Assembly: GCF_000723885.1 (NCBI RefSeq)
Contig: NZ_CCDG010000044.1
Coordinates: 1 to 64,000, forward strand
Length of the DNA: 64,000 nt
Origin: Paenibacillus camerounensis
GTDB lineage: Bacteria > Bacillota > Bacilli > Paenibacillales > Paenibacillaceae
Direction of reading: 5' to 3'
Numbering within the stretch: the stretch's first letter is position 1; each line of letters opens with the position of its first letter. Positions 1-9,168 of the stretch are shown here, piece by piece. Under the pieces are notes generated by a model. It was not told the origin of the DNA. It was given only the letters and a program-made list of their open reading frames with translations, and did no database searches. The position numbers and the translations under genes are program-made.

Positions 1-89
1 TGAGAGGCACTTTTGCCTTTTATTTTTGCCTTTGTCCTAGATTTACTCAGTACACACGCGCCGGGATCAGCACCGTCCGCATCAGCTCA

Positions 90-1490
90 TTACTTTTTGC
101 TGCGTACCTCAAAGATCGCAAACTTCAGATAGTGGCCCTCGTCCACGCCGAGAATCTGCGGATGGTCCTTGCCGGCAGCCCGCCACTCAATCAGTCTCAG
201 CACCTTGCCGGCATCCTTCGCCGCTTCGGCGATGGTGTCCAGGAACAGCTGCGGCTGCATGTGATATGAGCAGCTTGCGGTTACCAGGTAGCCGCCCTCG
301 TTGACCAGCTTCATGCCGTGCAGGTTGATGTCCTTGTAGCCGCGGCAGGCTCCGGCAACGGCGCTTTTGGTTTTGGCAAAGGCAGGCGGGTCCAGGATGA
401 CGACATCCCAGGTGCGTCCGCCGCCCGCTGTCATCGGCTTCGCCGTATCTGTCTTAACAGCCGGCTTGCCTCCAGGACCAGCCTCCGCTTTACTTGTTGC
501 CCGCTCAGAACGCTCCTCCAGCCCTTTTACCTGATTACGCAGGAACGCAAACGCATCGTCCACAACGAACTCTACACGGTCCGTGAATCCGTTAATTTCA
601 ACGTTGGCCTTGGCGCTTTCAATCGCATGGGCAGAAACGTCAAGGCAGGTCACCTTCTTCGCCCCGTATTTGCAGGCATGCAGCGTGAAGCTGCCCGTAT
701 GGGCGAAGCATTCCAGCACGGTAGCGCCGTCCCAGTAAGGGAAGGTAACCGGCTTGCCGCTCTTGTTCACCGGTAAGGTCTGCGTAGCACCGTCTTCTGC
801 CTGCACTTCCTGCAGCGTAATCCCGCTGCGTCCGCCCCAGCCCTTCATCAGCGGAGCAATGGATGCACGGTTCTCGCGCTGGTCGAAGAAATAGCCGGTC
901 TTCTGGCCTTCTTCGATATCGACAATGACCTTCAGCCCGTTCTCGCTAACTGTGATATGACGCGGGCACTCACCGTACAGCACGCCGGTTCTCTGCTCAA
1001 GACCTTCCAGCTCACGGACCGAGACATCGCTGCGCTCATAGATGCCCTGCGGGTGCATAACCTGCACGAGCGCTTCAACAATCTCCTCCCGGCACTTGTC
1101 CATCCCCAGCGTGAGCAGCTGCACCACCAGCACATCTCCGAAGCGGTCAATGATCAGGCCCGGCAGAAAATCTGCCTCCCCGTAAACGAAGCGGTATGCA
1201 TCCGCTCCCGGCAGGAACCGTTCCCGGTGCTGCAGGCAGCCCGTAAAGCGTTCGACGAAGAAGGCCGTGTCCATTGCAGGCAGCGGGGACTGCGACACAA
1301 TTCTCACCCGGATCTGCGATGCCGGATTGTAATATCCGGTAGCCAGATATCTTCCCTGATGATTAAGCACATCCACCAGACTGCCGGCCTGCGGCTCCCC
1401 GTCCACTGAAGCTACTTCGCTGGCGAATACCCACGGGTGGGCCTTCTCCAGTCTTTTTTTGCGGTTTCGTTCCAGAATAACCGATGCCAA
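90..1490 (-). CDS. Class I SAM-dependent 23S rRNA methyltransferase (RlmI/RlmK-like)
   Basis: Predicted 466-residue cytosine-C5 rRNA methyltransferase of the RlmI-like family. An N-terminal PUA-type RNA-binding region (HPWVFASEV) is followed by a Rossmann domain with the SAM-binding motif LECFAHTGSFTLHA near residue 260, the motif ILDPPAFAK near 367 and the downstream TASCSYH block. I chose the TTG at 1490 because homologues usually begin ASVILERN and a GGGAG lies nine bases upstream; longer in-frame starts reach 1574 but collide with the ribosome binding site of the divergent gene. Two low-complexity insertions (about residues 216-252 and 322-360, rich in G, A, K, T and P) are unusual for the family. 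The exact target base cannot be read from sequence. Confidence 0.88.
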   Translation of the reverse strand: MASVILERNRKKRLEKAHPWVFASEVASVDGEPQAGSLVDVLNHQGRYLATGYYNPASQIRVRIVSQSPLPAMDTAFFVERFTGCLQHRERFLPGADAYRFVYGEADFLPGLIIDRFGDVLVVQLLTLGMDKCREEIVEALVQVMHPQGIYERSDVSVRELEGLEQRTGVLYGECPRHITVSENGLKVIVDIEEGQKTGYFFDQRENRASIAPLMKGWGGRSGITLQEVQAEDGATQTLPVNKSGKPVTFPYWDGATVLECFAHTGSFTLHACKYGAKKVTCLDVSAHAIESAKANVEINGFTDRVEFVVDDAFAFLRNQVKGLEERSERATSKAEAGPGGKPAVKTDTAKPMTAGGGRTWDVVILDPPAFAKTKSAVAGACRGYKDINLHGMKLVNEGGYLVTASCSYHMQPQLFLDTIAEAAKDAGKVLRLIEWRAAGKDHPQILGVDEGHYLKFAIFEVRSKK

Positions 1491-1588
1491 TGACTTCAAC
1501 TCCCTGTTCCTCTTGTAAATTTCATACATGTCCACTGCATTGCTTTCATATATTGGTGTACAACCCCCGTCCAAAGGAGCATGTCCTT

Positions 1589-2581
1589 ATGATCCGTGAC
1601 CTGCTGTTCCCTGTCATATACGGTCTTGTCATTTTTCTTGCCGGCATGAAGCTGATGGAAGCTGCGCTGGCCAAGCTCGCCGGCCCGCTGCTTACGCGGA
1701 GCCTGCATAAGGCTACCTCAACGCCGCTAAAAGGCCTTATCGCCAGCAGCCTGCTGTCGGCGCTGCTGCAGAGCAGCACCGCTGTAACCGTGCTGACCAT
1801 CGGCATGGTCAATGCCGGGCTGCTCACCTATGCGCGTACGCTTGGCATTATTCTCGGCAGCAACATCGGCACCTGCCTGACCACCGAGCTGATCGGACTG
1901 CAGATCAGCTCGGCTGCCGCGCCGCTGCTCACGGCGGCGCTCTGCCTGTGGGCCGCTGCCGTCATCCTCGGCGAGCTGCCGCCCTTCGCCTGGCGGGCAG
2001 CCGAGGCCTGCCGCGCCGCCTCCGGCCCGCTCCAGTTCATCAGCCTGGCCGTGGCCGGCTTTGCACTGGTGCTATGGGGCATCGCCGTCATGCAGTCGGT
2101 CGGCCCCGCGCTTGAAACCAGCGGCCTGTTCCGCTGGTTCCTGGACCATGCGGCAACCAGCGCCCTGTGGGGGCTTGCCGCCGGAGCCTGCCTGACCGCG
2201 ATGCTGCACAGCAGCGCTGCGGTCATCGGGATGGCAATGGGCCTGGCTTCCGCTGGCACCATGCCGCCCGAGATCGGGATCGCCATTGTGCTGGGCGCGA
2301 ATGTCGGCACCTGTGTCACCGCCGTCATCGCCTCGATCGGCGGCTCAGCCTCCGGCAAGTTCGTCGCCGGCTCGCATGTGGCGCTCAACGTCGGCGGCGC
2401 CCTGCTGTTCCTGCCGTTTATCGGCCCGCTGCAGAGCATAGCCGCTTCATTCGGCGGCGGCCCCGCCTCCCAGCTCGCCCATGCGCAGACGATCTTTAAT
2501 GTCGTCTGCTCACTGGCCGTCCTGCCGCTGTGCTATCTGCCCCTCTGGTCCAGAGTCGAGCAGCGGCTCAGCCGCACTTAA
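1589..2581 (+). CDS. Na/Pi cotransporter family membrane protein
   Basis: A 330-residue integral membrane protein of the Na/Pi-cotransporter (PNaS, NptA-like) family, predicted to move phosphate with sodium, although many members have no tested substrate. It shows the inverted-repeat architecture of the family: the first half carries LLQSSTAVTV and the second a relaxed copy, MLHSSAAVIG, each followed by a glycine-rich helix (GSNIGTC, GANVGTC). It ends right after the membrane domain and lacks the C-terminal PhoU-like domain found in longer members. The ATG at 1589 follows AAAGGAG. It is transcribed divergently from the rRNA methyltransferase and is followed by two hairpins. Confidence 0.85.
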   Translation: MIRDLLFPVIYGLVIFLAGMKLMEAALAKLAGPLLTRSLHKATSTPLKGLIASSLLSALLQSSTAVTVLTIGMVNAGLLTYARTLGIILGSNIGTCLTTELIGLQISSAAAPLLTAALCLWAAAVILGELPPFAWRAAEACRAASGPLQFISLAVAGFALVLWGIAVMQSVGPALETSGLFRWFLDHAATSALWGLAAGACLTAMLHSSAAVIGMAMGLASAGTMPPEIGIAIVLGANVGTCVTAVIASIGGSASGKFVAGSHVALNVGGALLFLPFIGPLQSIAASFGGGPASQLAHAQTIFNVVCSLAVLPLCYLPLWSRVEQRLSRT

Positions 2582-2584
2582 GGC

Positions 2585-2652
2585 TTAGTCTGCCGAATCA
2601 GGCAGACTAACAAGCAGCGGTTCTCCCATACCGGGAGAATCGCTGTATTATT
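2585..2652 (+). terminator. Two consecutive hairpins after the Na/Pi gene
   Basis: A perfect 10-bp stem (TTAGTCTGCC, loop GAATCA, GGCAGACTAA) at 2585-2610 lies just after the stop codon. A second stem, CAGCGGTTCTCCC with GGGAGAATCGCTG (2615-2645), leads into TATTATTATAC. The second hairpin is the likelier terminator. Confidence 0.65.
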
Positions 2653-2672
2653 ATACTTCAAACTGCCCTGCG

Positions 2673-2723
2673 ATACTAATCTATTCTCTTATTTCCTAAC
2701 CCCAAATACTAATCTATTCTCTT
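2673..2723. repeat. 18-bp direct repeat
   Basis: ATACTAATCTATTCTCTT occurs exactly at 2673-2690 and again at 2706-2723 (33-bp period), between the convergent ends of the Na/Pi gene and ecfT. No function is evident. Confidence 0.8.
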
Positions 2724-2733
2724 CCCGCAGTCA

Positions 2734-3561
2734 TCAAAAGATACTGTAGAACCGTGATCCGTCATAAAACGTAACGATCAGCGTTGCCGCAGCCAGAGAC
2801 AGCAGCAGCCCCATCGCAATATAGTCGCTCAGGCTAAACGGCCTGCCTGTGTACCACGTCCGCTTCCTGCCGCTGCCGAAGCCGCGCAGCTCCATAGCGG
2901 TGCTGATCTTTTCGATCCGCTCAATGCTCGAGAGAATTAACGGCAGCAGGATCGACACGATATTCTTCAGGCGCTGTGACAGCTTCTCCCTGCGGGAAAG
3001 ATCGATCCCCCTGGCCTGTGCAGAGAACGAGATATTCTCGTAATCCCGCTGGATATCGGGAATGTAGCGCAGTGCCAGTGATACCGAATACGCAATTTTA
3101 TAGTTAACACCAATCCGGTTTAAGGATGCCGCGAACTCACTCGGATCTGTCGCCAGCAGGAACAGCAGCGCCATGGGAATGACTACAGCATATTTCAGCG
3201 CAATGTTAAACTGGTAGAATACTTGCTCCGCCGTGACAGTGTAACGCCCGCCCAGATGGAACAGATCATGGCGTGTACCGTAAACCTGTGTTCCTTCCAA
3301 GGGAGAGAAGAGAAAGATCGCCAGATGGTTAAGCAGGAAAAAGATCAGAATAAAATACAGTACAAAAGCATAATCTGCAAACTTCACTTTCGAGATCCGG
3401 AAAACGGCTAGACTGACCAGCAGCATCACTATCAGGCATCTCGTATCATAAGTAATCATTGCCGACAGCGACCAGACGATAAAGCAGATCAGCTTGGCTG
3501 CTCCGCTCAGAGAGTGCACCGGCGAATCCTGCCGGGTAAAGGTTAGCATCCGGGCTCTCAT
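2734..3561 (-). CDS. ECF transporter transmembrane component EcfT
   Basis: A 275-residue membrane coupling protein of an energy-coupling-factor importer. It has several hydrophobic segments in the first two thirds and the two Ala-Arg-Gly-type coupling helices of the family: SFSAQARGIDLSR near residue 180 and the later STAMELRGFGSG. These contact the ATPases. It is the last gene of a three-gene minus-strand operon (S, A-A, T); its start overlaps the stop of the ATPase gene by four bases (ATGA), which suggests translational coupling. Substrate specificity lies in the S component, so this gene does not define the vitamin. The family is clear. Confidence 0.9.
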   Translation of the reverse strand: MRARMLTFTRQDSPVHSLSGAAKLICFIVWSLSAMITYDTRCLIVMLLVSLAVFRISKVKFADYAFVLYFILIFFLLNHLAIFLFSPLEGTQVYGTRHDLFHLGGRYTVTAEQVFYQFNIALKYAVVIPMALLFLLATDPSEFAASLNRIGVNYKIAYSVSLALRYIPDIQRDYENISFSAQARGIDLSRREKLSQRLKNIVSILLPLILSSIERIEKISTAMELRGFGSGRKRTWYTGRPFSLSDYIAMGLLLSLAAATLIVTFYDGSRFYSIF

Positions 3562-5264
3562 CCGCGGCGCACCCCCCTGTCATAAGCAATAAAGGTACGC
3601 ACCAGTTCCTCCGGCTTCCGCAGCCCTGCCTTCAGCGCCAGGGTATACAGCGATGTCTCCCGCAGATTGGCCTTTTCTACTATAGACCGGTCCGTCAAAA
3701 TCCGCTCGGGACGGTCATCAGCCAGCTTCTTCCCGTCCGCCAGCACAACCGTCCGCTGCGCATACTCCAGCATCAGATGCATGTCATGCGTAATCATAAT
3801 TACGGTTATCCCCCGGCTGCCAAGGCCCTGCAGAAACTCCATCATCTCATTATAATGCCGGTAGTCCTGGCCGGCGGTAGGCTCATCCAGAATGATAATT
3901 TCCGGCTCCAGTACCAGAATGGAAGCAATTGTAACCCGCTTCTTCTGTCCGTAGCTAAGTACCGAGACCGGCCATTCGCGAAATTCATGCAGGCCGCAGA
4001 TTTTCAGTACATTATAGACCCTTTCCCGGATTCTTTCCTCCGGCACTCCCCTCAGCTTAAGACCGAAGGCCACCTCATCGTACAGCAGCGTCTTTGAGAT
4101 CATGTGGTTTGGATTCTGCATCACAAACCCGATGCGCTCCGCCCTCTCCCGGATTGAATCCCGGCTGATATCCCGGCCGTTCAGCCAGATGCTGCCTGAC
4201 GCCGGCTTATAGAAGCCGCAGATCAGCTTGGAAACAGTAGATTTCCCAGCCCCGTTCCTGCCGGCGATGGCTAGCATCTCGCCCCGGTTAACAGTCAGCG
4301 ACAGCCGGTGCAGGACCTCAGCCTTCTCATCATAGCCGAAGGAAATCTCTTTAAGCTCAAGCAGCGGTTCGGCTGCGGCGCTCTCCTGCTGCTTCCCGCG
4401 CCCGTCCATCCAGCGCTGGAGCGGCCCGGCCGTCCCCTCCATCTGCAGAAGCTCCAGATGCTCAGGCCTCATCTCAGGCGTAACGGTTACTCCGGCATAC
4501 CGGAGCGCCGTCAGATACAGCGGCTCGCGCAGACCTGCTTCGCCCAGCAGCCTTGAGCTTAACAGCTCGGCAGGCGGCAGATCGGCAACAATGGCCCCGT
4601 CGTTCATTACGATAATCCGGTCAACTGCCCGGTGCAGCACCTCTTCGAGCCGGTGTTCAATAATAATCACGGTTTTGCCGGTTTCCTGCTGCAGCCGGTG
4701 AATAAGTTCAATGGTCTTGGTGCCGGTATACGGGTCCAGGCTGGCAAGAGGCTCATCAAACAGCAGAATATCCACATTACCTGCCAGCACTCCGGCCAGC
4801 ATCGTCTTTTGCTTCTGCCCGCCGGAGAGCTCCTGCGGCGATGCCAGCAGCAGCTCTCCAATGCCTACAGCATCCGCTGCAGCTGTTACCCGTTCATTCA
4901 TTTCTGCCGGAGATACCGCTCCGTTCTCCAGCACAAAAGCGATATCCTCCCCTACAGTCAGCCCGACAAATTGCCCGTCCGGGTCCTGCAGTACTGTGCC
5001 TACTGCTTGTGACAGCGCAGCAATACTCCGCTCTCCGGGTGTTTGCCCGGCAATGCGCAGACTCCCCTTCGACTCTCCGGGATAATAGAAGGGGACCAGC
5101 CCGTTAATGCAGTGGGCCAGCGTGCTCTTTCCGCAGCCGGAAGGCCCGACGATAAGTACCTTCTCCCCCTGCCTGATGCTCAGATTAATGCCTCGCAGCG
5201 TAGGCTCCTGCTGGGTACGGTAAGTGAAGCTGAAATCTGTAAACTCAATAACGGTATTCTTCAT
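3558..5264 (-). CDS. ECF transporter ATPase, two fused ABC domains (EcfA-EcfA')
   Basis: A 568-residue protein with both ATPase halves of an ECF importer on one chain. Domain 1 has Walker A GPSGCGKST, signature LSGGQKQK and Walker B ILLFDEP. Domain 2 has GRNGAGKST, LSYGQKKR and IIILDEP. Both keep a histidine switch (IIIEHRLEE and MITHDMH), so both sites look active. The fused arrangement resembles YkoD and CbrU types rather than the separate EcfA1/EcfA2 of the shared housekeeping module, so this is probably a dedicated (group I) transporter. The ATG at 5264 is preferred because AGAGGAAG lies about nine bases upstream. Confidence 0.92.
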   Translation of the reverse strand: MKNTVIEFTDFSFTYRTQQEPTLRGINLSIRQGEKVLIVGPSGCGKSTLAHCINGLVPFYYPGESKGSLRIAGQTPGERSIAALSQAVGTVLQDPDGQFVGLTVGEDIAFVLENGAVSPAEMNERVTAAADAVGIGELLLASPQELSGGQKQKTMLAGVLAGNVDILLFDEPLASLDPYTGTKTIELIHRLQQETGKTVIIIEHRLEEVLHRAVDRIIVMNDGAIVADLPPAELLSSRLLGEAGLREPLYLTALRYAGVTVTPEMRPEHLELLQMEGTAGPLQRWMDGRGKQQESAAAEPLLELKEISFGYDEKAEVLHRLSLTVNRGEMLAIAGRNGAGKSTVSKLICGFYKPASGSIWLNGRDISRDSIRERAERIGFVMQNPNHMISKTLLYDEVAFGLKLRGVPEERIRERVYNVLKICGLHEFREWPVSVLSYGQKKRVTIASILVLEPEIIILDEPTAGQDYRHYNEMMEFLQGLGSRGITVIMITHDMHLMLEYAQRTVVLADGKKLADDRPERILTDRSIVEKANLRETSLYTLALKAGLRKPEELVRTFIAYDRGVRRG

Positions 5265-5371
5265 ATCTGTAATCTTCCTCTTCAGCTGATTCATGTATGC
5301 CTGCTTCTGTCTTCTCTTTATTTCAACAGAAAAGCCGGTGATTGTCACCGGCTTTTCTGTCAGCTCTTCAA

Positions 5372-5932
5372 TTAGCCCAGCTTGCGCAGGCTTCCCTGCT
5401 TGGTCCGCGTCTTGGCATAGGCCACTGCAAGCAGTGTACCGATAACCGCTACCGTAACGATATTTGCCGCTCCCGCAGCCAGTCCTTGCGTATATACCTT
5501 ATTTGCCGGCTCAGCATAGATCAGAATATCCAGCGTCGGCGCAACTGCGAACCAGGCAATAGCATTGGCAACAATCTGGGCCAGATTGAAGCGGATGATT
5601 TCTCTTTTACCGAATACACCGTCCTGAATGGAAATACCGGCAACCAGCAGGCCGATAATCAGTCCGACCAGCCCCGAAGAGATGACCCAGCTGAACCAGG
5701 GCGAGCCGTAGAAAATAAAATCCTTCAGCGTGTGCCCGATCAGTCCGATCAGCAGCCCCGCTACAGGTCCATACAGGAGCGAGAATACTGCAAGCAGCGC
5801 GTAGGTAGTCTCAATGTTCGTATTCGGAATACCGGTAGGAATCGAGCCAAACCTTCCCAGAATCACGAACAAGGCTGAACCAATCCCGACCGCTACAATG
5901 GATCTGATAGATAATAATTCTTTTTTCGCCAT
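5372..5932 (-). CDS. ECF transporter substrate-binding S component (UPF0397-like)
   Basis: A 186-residue, very hydrophobic protein with about five to six membrane segments. It resembles the UPF0397/ECF-ribofla_trS group: an N-terminal VAVGIGSALFVILGRFG, then FSLLYGPVAGLLIGLIGH with the charged-aromatic KDFIFYG turn. It should bind the vitamin and dock on EcfT and the fused ATPase encoded directly downstream. Riboflavin, thiamine-precursor and cobalamin carriers all occur among transporters with similar operons, and I see no riboswitch in the roughly 145 bases upstream that would settle the substrate. The ATG at 5932 has GGGAG nine bases upstream and is preferred to an earlier in-frame ATG. 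Confidence 0.85.
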   Translation of the reverse strand: MAKKELLSIRSIVAVGIGSALFVILGRFGSIPTGIPNTNIETTYALLAVFSLLYGPVAGLLIGLIGHTLKDFIFYGSPWFSWVISSGLVGLIIGLLVAGISIQDGVFGKREIIRFNLAQIVANAIAWFAVAPTLDILIYAEPANKVYTQGLAAGAANIVTVAVIGTLLAVAYAKTRTKQGSLRKLG

Positions 5933-6024
5933 TTGCTTCATCTCCCTGAATTGGATTTGTATCATTTGTTATGTATTTTTTAGAATTATACATCGGATTA
6001 CTTGGTTTTACTATGGCTTTAAGC

Positions 6025-6066
6025 AAAAAAAATCTGCAAAGCGCTGTAACAGCAGCTCTGCAGATT
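6025..6066 (-). terminator. Rho-independent terminator of the Ig-like protein gene
   Basis: On the minus strand a 16-bp near-perfect stem (AATCTGCAGAGCTGCTG, loop TTA, CAGCGCTTTGCAGATT) runs into eight T residues. It separates the Ig-like gene from the ECF operon downstream, so the operon needs its own promoter between here and 5932. Confidence 0.9.
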
Positions 6067-6077
6067 CGCGTGAGGGT

Positions 6078-8306
6078 TTATTTTACAGTGACCGATACTG
6101 TTATGGTCTTGTTATTCCATTTTCCTTTGATGGACGTTGTTCCTTTGCCCACCGCTGTAATCATACCGGAAGCATTCACCTTCGCTACGGAAGGCTTGGA
6201 GCTGGTCCAGACTACGCTGCCGGTAACAATTGCTGTTTTGCCGGTATCATATAGCGCTGTTGCAACAACGCTCTGTGAAGCGCCGGCGGCAAGCGTCAGC
6301 TTCGTTTCATTCACAGTCAGCTTAGTCAGCTTAGGTACCACATTAACCTTTACTGTAGCAGCTATGCCCTGATAGGAGCCGGTCATAGTTGCCGTACCTT
6401 CAGCCACCGCCTTGACGGTTGTTCCCTTCACAGTTGCCACCGCCGGATTAGAGGACTCCCAGTTCATTGCACCGGAGAAGTTCGCCGACTTGCCGTTTGC
6501 AAAATATCCGGTTACTTTGATCGCCTTGGAGGCTTTGAGGTTCAGGTCCACTGTGGCAGGCTCAACGACCAGCTTCACAACCTTCTGCTCAATGGTCACC
6601 GGAATGCTGATTGTTTTGTTGGAATACGTTCCTTTAAGTGTAGCTGAGCCTTTGGTCAGGCCTTTAATGACCTTGCCGTTTGCAGTCTGCCTGATGACCG
6701 TATTGGTTCCGCTAACCTCCCAGGTAATCGTGCTTGTAACATCAACCTCGTCACCGTTCTCAAGCACAGCATTTACGGAAGGAAGCGGCTGCTCTTCACC
6801 GATTACGAGACCCAGTGCATCCTCAGGCCCGATCAGCACCAGCACTTTATTTTGTACAGTAACCTTTACTTCAACGCTTTTACCGCGGATCGGGGAAGCC
6901 GTCCCGGAGGAGACATTGCCCTCCTTAATCTTACCTGTAAGTGTGACGGTACCCGCTTTGACAGCGGCAAGCTTGCCGTCCTTGATCTCTGCTACTTCTT
7001 CATTGGCTGAGGTCCATTCGATTTCCTGGCTGATCTCAAGCTTCGTGCCGTCCAGCTTCGTTCCGCTGACCTTCGGCAGGCTGACGCTGTCCGCTGTATA
7101 GATTTCCAGTTCGGACTTATCCAGACTCAGCTCCGTAAGGGTTGGCAGTACGGTCACCTTCAGAGTCTTGCTGACACCGAGGTTCTCCGCCTTAACAACC
7201 GCCGAGCCCACCGCTTTACCGCTAACTGTAGCAGCCGAAGCATCCTTCGTTACGGTTGCCGCCAGCAGGTTATCAGACGTCCAGGTTGCACCCGCAGACT
7301 GGTTTTGTGTGGAATTCACAGCATTTCGCATTTCTGCTTTTATTTGCAGGCTCTCCCCCATGAAAAGCGTCTGATCCTCGGAAGGAGTCAGCAGAATCGC
7401 TTCATACGGTGCACGCACATACACATCCACAGATTTGGATACACCAAGGTATTTCGCTGTAATTACAGCCTTACCTGTTCCCACTACCGTGATTGTACCG
7501 GCATCTACTGTTGCTACACTTTCGCTTGAGCTGGTCCATTCCGCCAGATCGGCAATATCCTTTTCAGGACTATTTTCAGTCGCTTTGGTTGCAGCCGTTA
7601 ATTCTACCGGACTGTCGCCGACCAGCAGCTCAAGCTCCTTAACAACCACCTTGTTTTCTTTCAGGACAATTGCCGAATACGGCAGCTCTACCTTGGCTTT
7701 AAAAGTAGCGGTCAAGCCCTTGTACTTGGCTGTAACCGTCGCTGTTCCTTCACCAACCAGGGTAATCTGGCCGTCATCAACGGTCAGAACACCTGTATTG
7801 GAGCTGCTCCAGTCTGCATCCTGCGAGACATCTTTAACCGTTGTAGCCGATTGTCCGCCTGTTGCTTTGGCCTTGACGAGCAGTGTTTCTTCACTGTCAC
7901 CTAATTTATAGTTCCCGTCGGAGCTGCGCTCCAGAGTCAGGTCTTTGAACGGATGGGTAACGGACACCTCAAGGGTGGCTACCGCATTAAGATACGTAGC
8001 AGTAATCATTGCCGTACCTGTATCTACCGGTGTTAACAGCCCGTTAACTACCTTGACTGCATTTGTATTTGAGGATACCCAGGTTGAAGCTGCGGTCACA
8101 TCCTTTTTGGAGGAAGACCCTTCAATGTTGGCATACACTTTAAGCTGTTTCGGGGTTTGTCCAACCGTAAGTTCAACTTTAGCCGAGCTGTCAAAATCAA
8201 TTGAGTTGGTATCGCCTGCAGCCGCAAAGACGTTTACCGGAAAAGCTGCGGCAGTCAGCAATATCATAATGAGGAGCATCTTTGTCATTTTCCTGTACAC
8301 AGTCAT
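6078..8306 (-). CDS. Secreted Ig-like (BIG2) repeat protein
   Basis: A 742-residue exported protein. The N-terminus has a classic signal peptide (basic MTVYRKMTK, hydrophobic MLLIMILLTAAAFPV, cleavage near NVFAAAG). The rest is a string of about eight bacterial Ig-like group 2 domains of 80-90 residues, each with the pattern W-x-S-S/D-N-x-x-V/A, then V-x-G-x-x-x-V/A-x-G-T/S-A. There is no LPXTG, SLH or membrane anchor and no catalytic domain, so it is probably released or held non-covalently. AGGAGA sits six bases before the ATG. A single-gene unit with its own terminator. Specific role unknown. Confidence 0.85.
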   Translation of the reverse strand: MTVYRKMTKMLLIMILLTAAAFPVNVFAAAGDTNSIDFDSSAKVELTVGQTPKQLKVYANIEGSSSKKDVTAASTWVSSNTNAVKVVNGLLTPVDTGTAMITATYLNAVATLEVSVTHPFKDLTLERSSDGNYKLGDSEETLLVKAKATGGQSATTVKDVSQDADWSSSNTGVLTVDDGQITLVGEGTATVTAKYKGLTATFKAKVELPYSAIVLKENKVVVKELELLVGDSPVELTAATKATENSPEKDIADLAEWTSSSESVATVDAGTITVVGTGKAVITAKYLGVSKSVDVYVRAPYEAILLTPSEDQTLFMGESLQIKAEMRNAVNSTQNQSAGATWTSDNLLAATVTKDASAATVSGKAVGSAVVKAENLGVSKTLKVTVLPTLTELSLDKSELEIYTADSVSLPKVSGTKLDGTKLEISQEIEWTSANEEVAEIKDGKLAAVKAGTVTLTGKIKEGNVSSGTASPIRGKSVEVKVTVQNKVLVLIGPEDALGLVIGEEQPLPSVNAVLENGDEVDVTSTITWEVSGTNTVIRQTANGKVIKGLTKGSATLKGTYSNKTISIPVTIEQKVVKLVVEPATVDLNLKASKAIKVTGYFANGKSANFSGAMNWESSNPAVATVKGTTVKAVAEGTATMTGSYQGIAATVKVNVVPKLTKLTVNETKLTLAAGASQSVVATALYDTGKTAIVTGSVVWTSSKPSVAKVNASGMITAVGKGTTSIKGKWNNKTITVSVTVK

Positions 8307-8438
8307 CTGTTCTCTCCTTAGGCAGTAAGATTATCGGTGGTCATTACCACACTCTTCCACTATATCGACAATTACGCCTGAAGTGTTTACCCTAATTTCA
8401 GTTAATTTTCAGAATGGAGGTAATTCAGGACTTTATAA

Positions 8439-8693
8439 CTATATAAATTGAACTAATGATTTTTATGCTTTCGGGTTAGCCGTGACTCCAGAGAATGTTT
8501 GGACTTCCGGCCGCTGTTGTCTACAGATTTCTTGATTTATACCGTTCTTAATGGTTGAAATCCGCAGACAGCCTATGCTTCCGATGCTAGCTTTTCTACG
8601 AAAAGCTTTCAGGCGGTCGCTACCGCTCCTCCAGTTCCAAAATTCCCCTCCGCCACTTTTCCCTTTGTTAAATGTTTAGTTCAATCTATATAG
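8439..8693. mobile_element. MITE-like element with 18-bp terminal inverted repeats
   Basis: CTATATAAATTGAACTAA at 8439-8456 is matched in inverse orientation at 8676-8693 with 17 of 18 bases identical, enclosing 255 bp with no credible gene. The interior holds an AGCTTTTC-TAC-GAAAAGCT hairpin (around 8590). The right end stops five bases before the NUDIX stop codon. No convincing target-site duplication is visible. It fills most of the 390-bp gap between the Ig-like and NUDIX genes. Only one copy lies in this window, so its mobile nature is inferred. Confidence 0.6.
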
Positions 8694-8698
8694 ATAGC

Positions 8699-9136
8699 TT
8701 ATGCGGTAAAAAAACGTTCCAGCATCGACATCGCCTTTTGTAAAATAGGCACATTATTTGCGTATAGCCTGCTCTTTCCCCGCTCCCAGGCAGCATCTGC
8801 GTCATGCCATTCCACCGCGTTGATCTCTTCAGCCTGGGCTTTGGTGGTCCCGCCAACCGCCTCTACCAGAAAGTAATGCACCTCTTTATCCACTGTTCCA
8901 TAGGTGCGGTGCTCATACGTATATTTGATAATATCAATCGGGGCTCTGATTATGCCGACAGCGCCGGTCTCCTCGCGGATCTCCCGCAGAGCTGTCTCCT
9001 CTACCGTCTCGCCGTCCTCCATCTTCCCCTTTGGCAGCGCCCCCTTGCCGTAACGGTCCACGATCAGCTGTATCTCCAGACCCTCTCTGCCCCGCCGGTA
9101 CACCACGCCGCCCGCTGAAATTTGCTTATGCGCCAT
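8699..9136 (-). CDS. NUDIX hydrolase
   Basis: A 145-residue pyrophosphohydrolase. The Nudix box is intact: G-x5-E-x7-REET-x-AVG, seen as GKMEDGETVEETALREIREETGA (about residues 37-59), with the RE-x2-E-E metal-binding core. It would hydrolyse a nucleoside diphosphate linked to another moiety; dinucleoside polyphosphate or oxidised nucleotide substrates are possible but cannot be told apart. The ATG at 9136 is chosen because AAGGAG lies eight bases upstream; an ATG two codons earlier is too close to that site. It is flanked on both sides by short segments bounded by inverted repeats, and no operon partner is obvious. Confidence 0.88.
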   Translation of the reverse strand: MAHKQISAGGVVYRRGREGLEIQLIVDRYGKGALPKGKMEDGETVEETALREIREETGAVGIIRAPIDIIKYTYEHRTYGTVDKEVHYFLVEAVGGTTKAQAEEINAVEWHDADAAWERGKSRLYANNVPILQKAMSMLERFFTA

Positions 9137-9168
9137 GTTCATTGCTCCTTAACATTGTAATCGCCTAC

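Noticed and set aside
1..89. A partial gene at the left edge
   Set aside because: The 89 bases carry no recognisable motif or long frame; they are probably the 3' flank of the methyltransferase gene.
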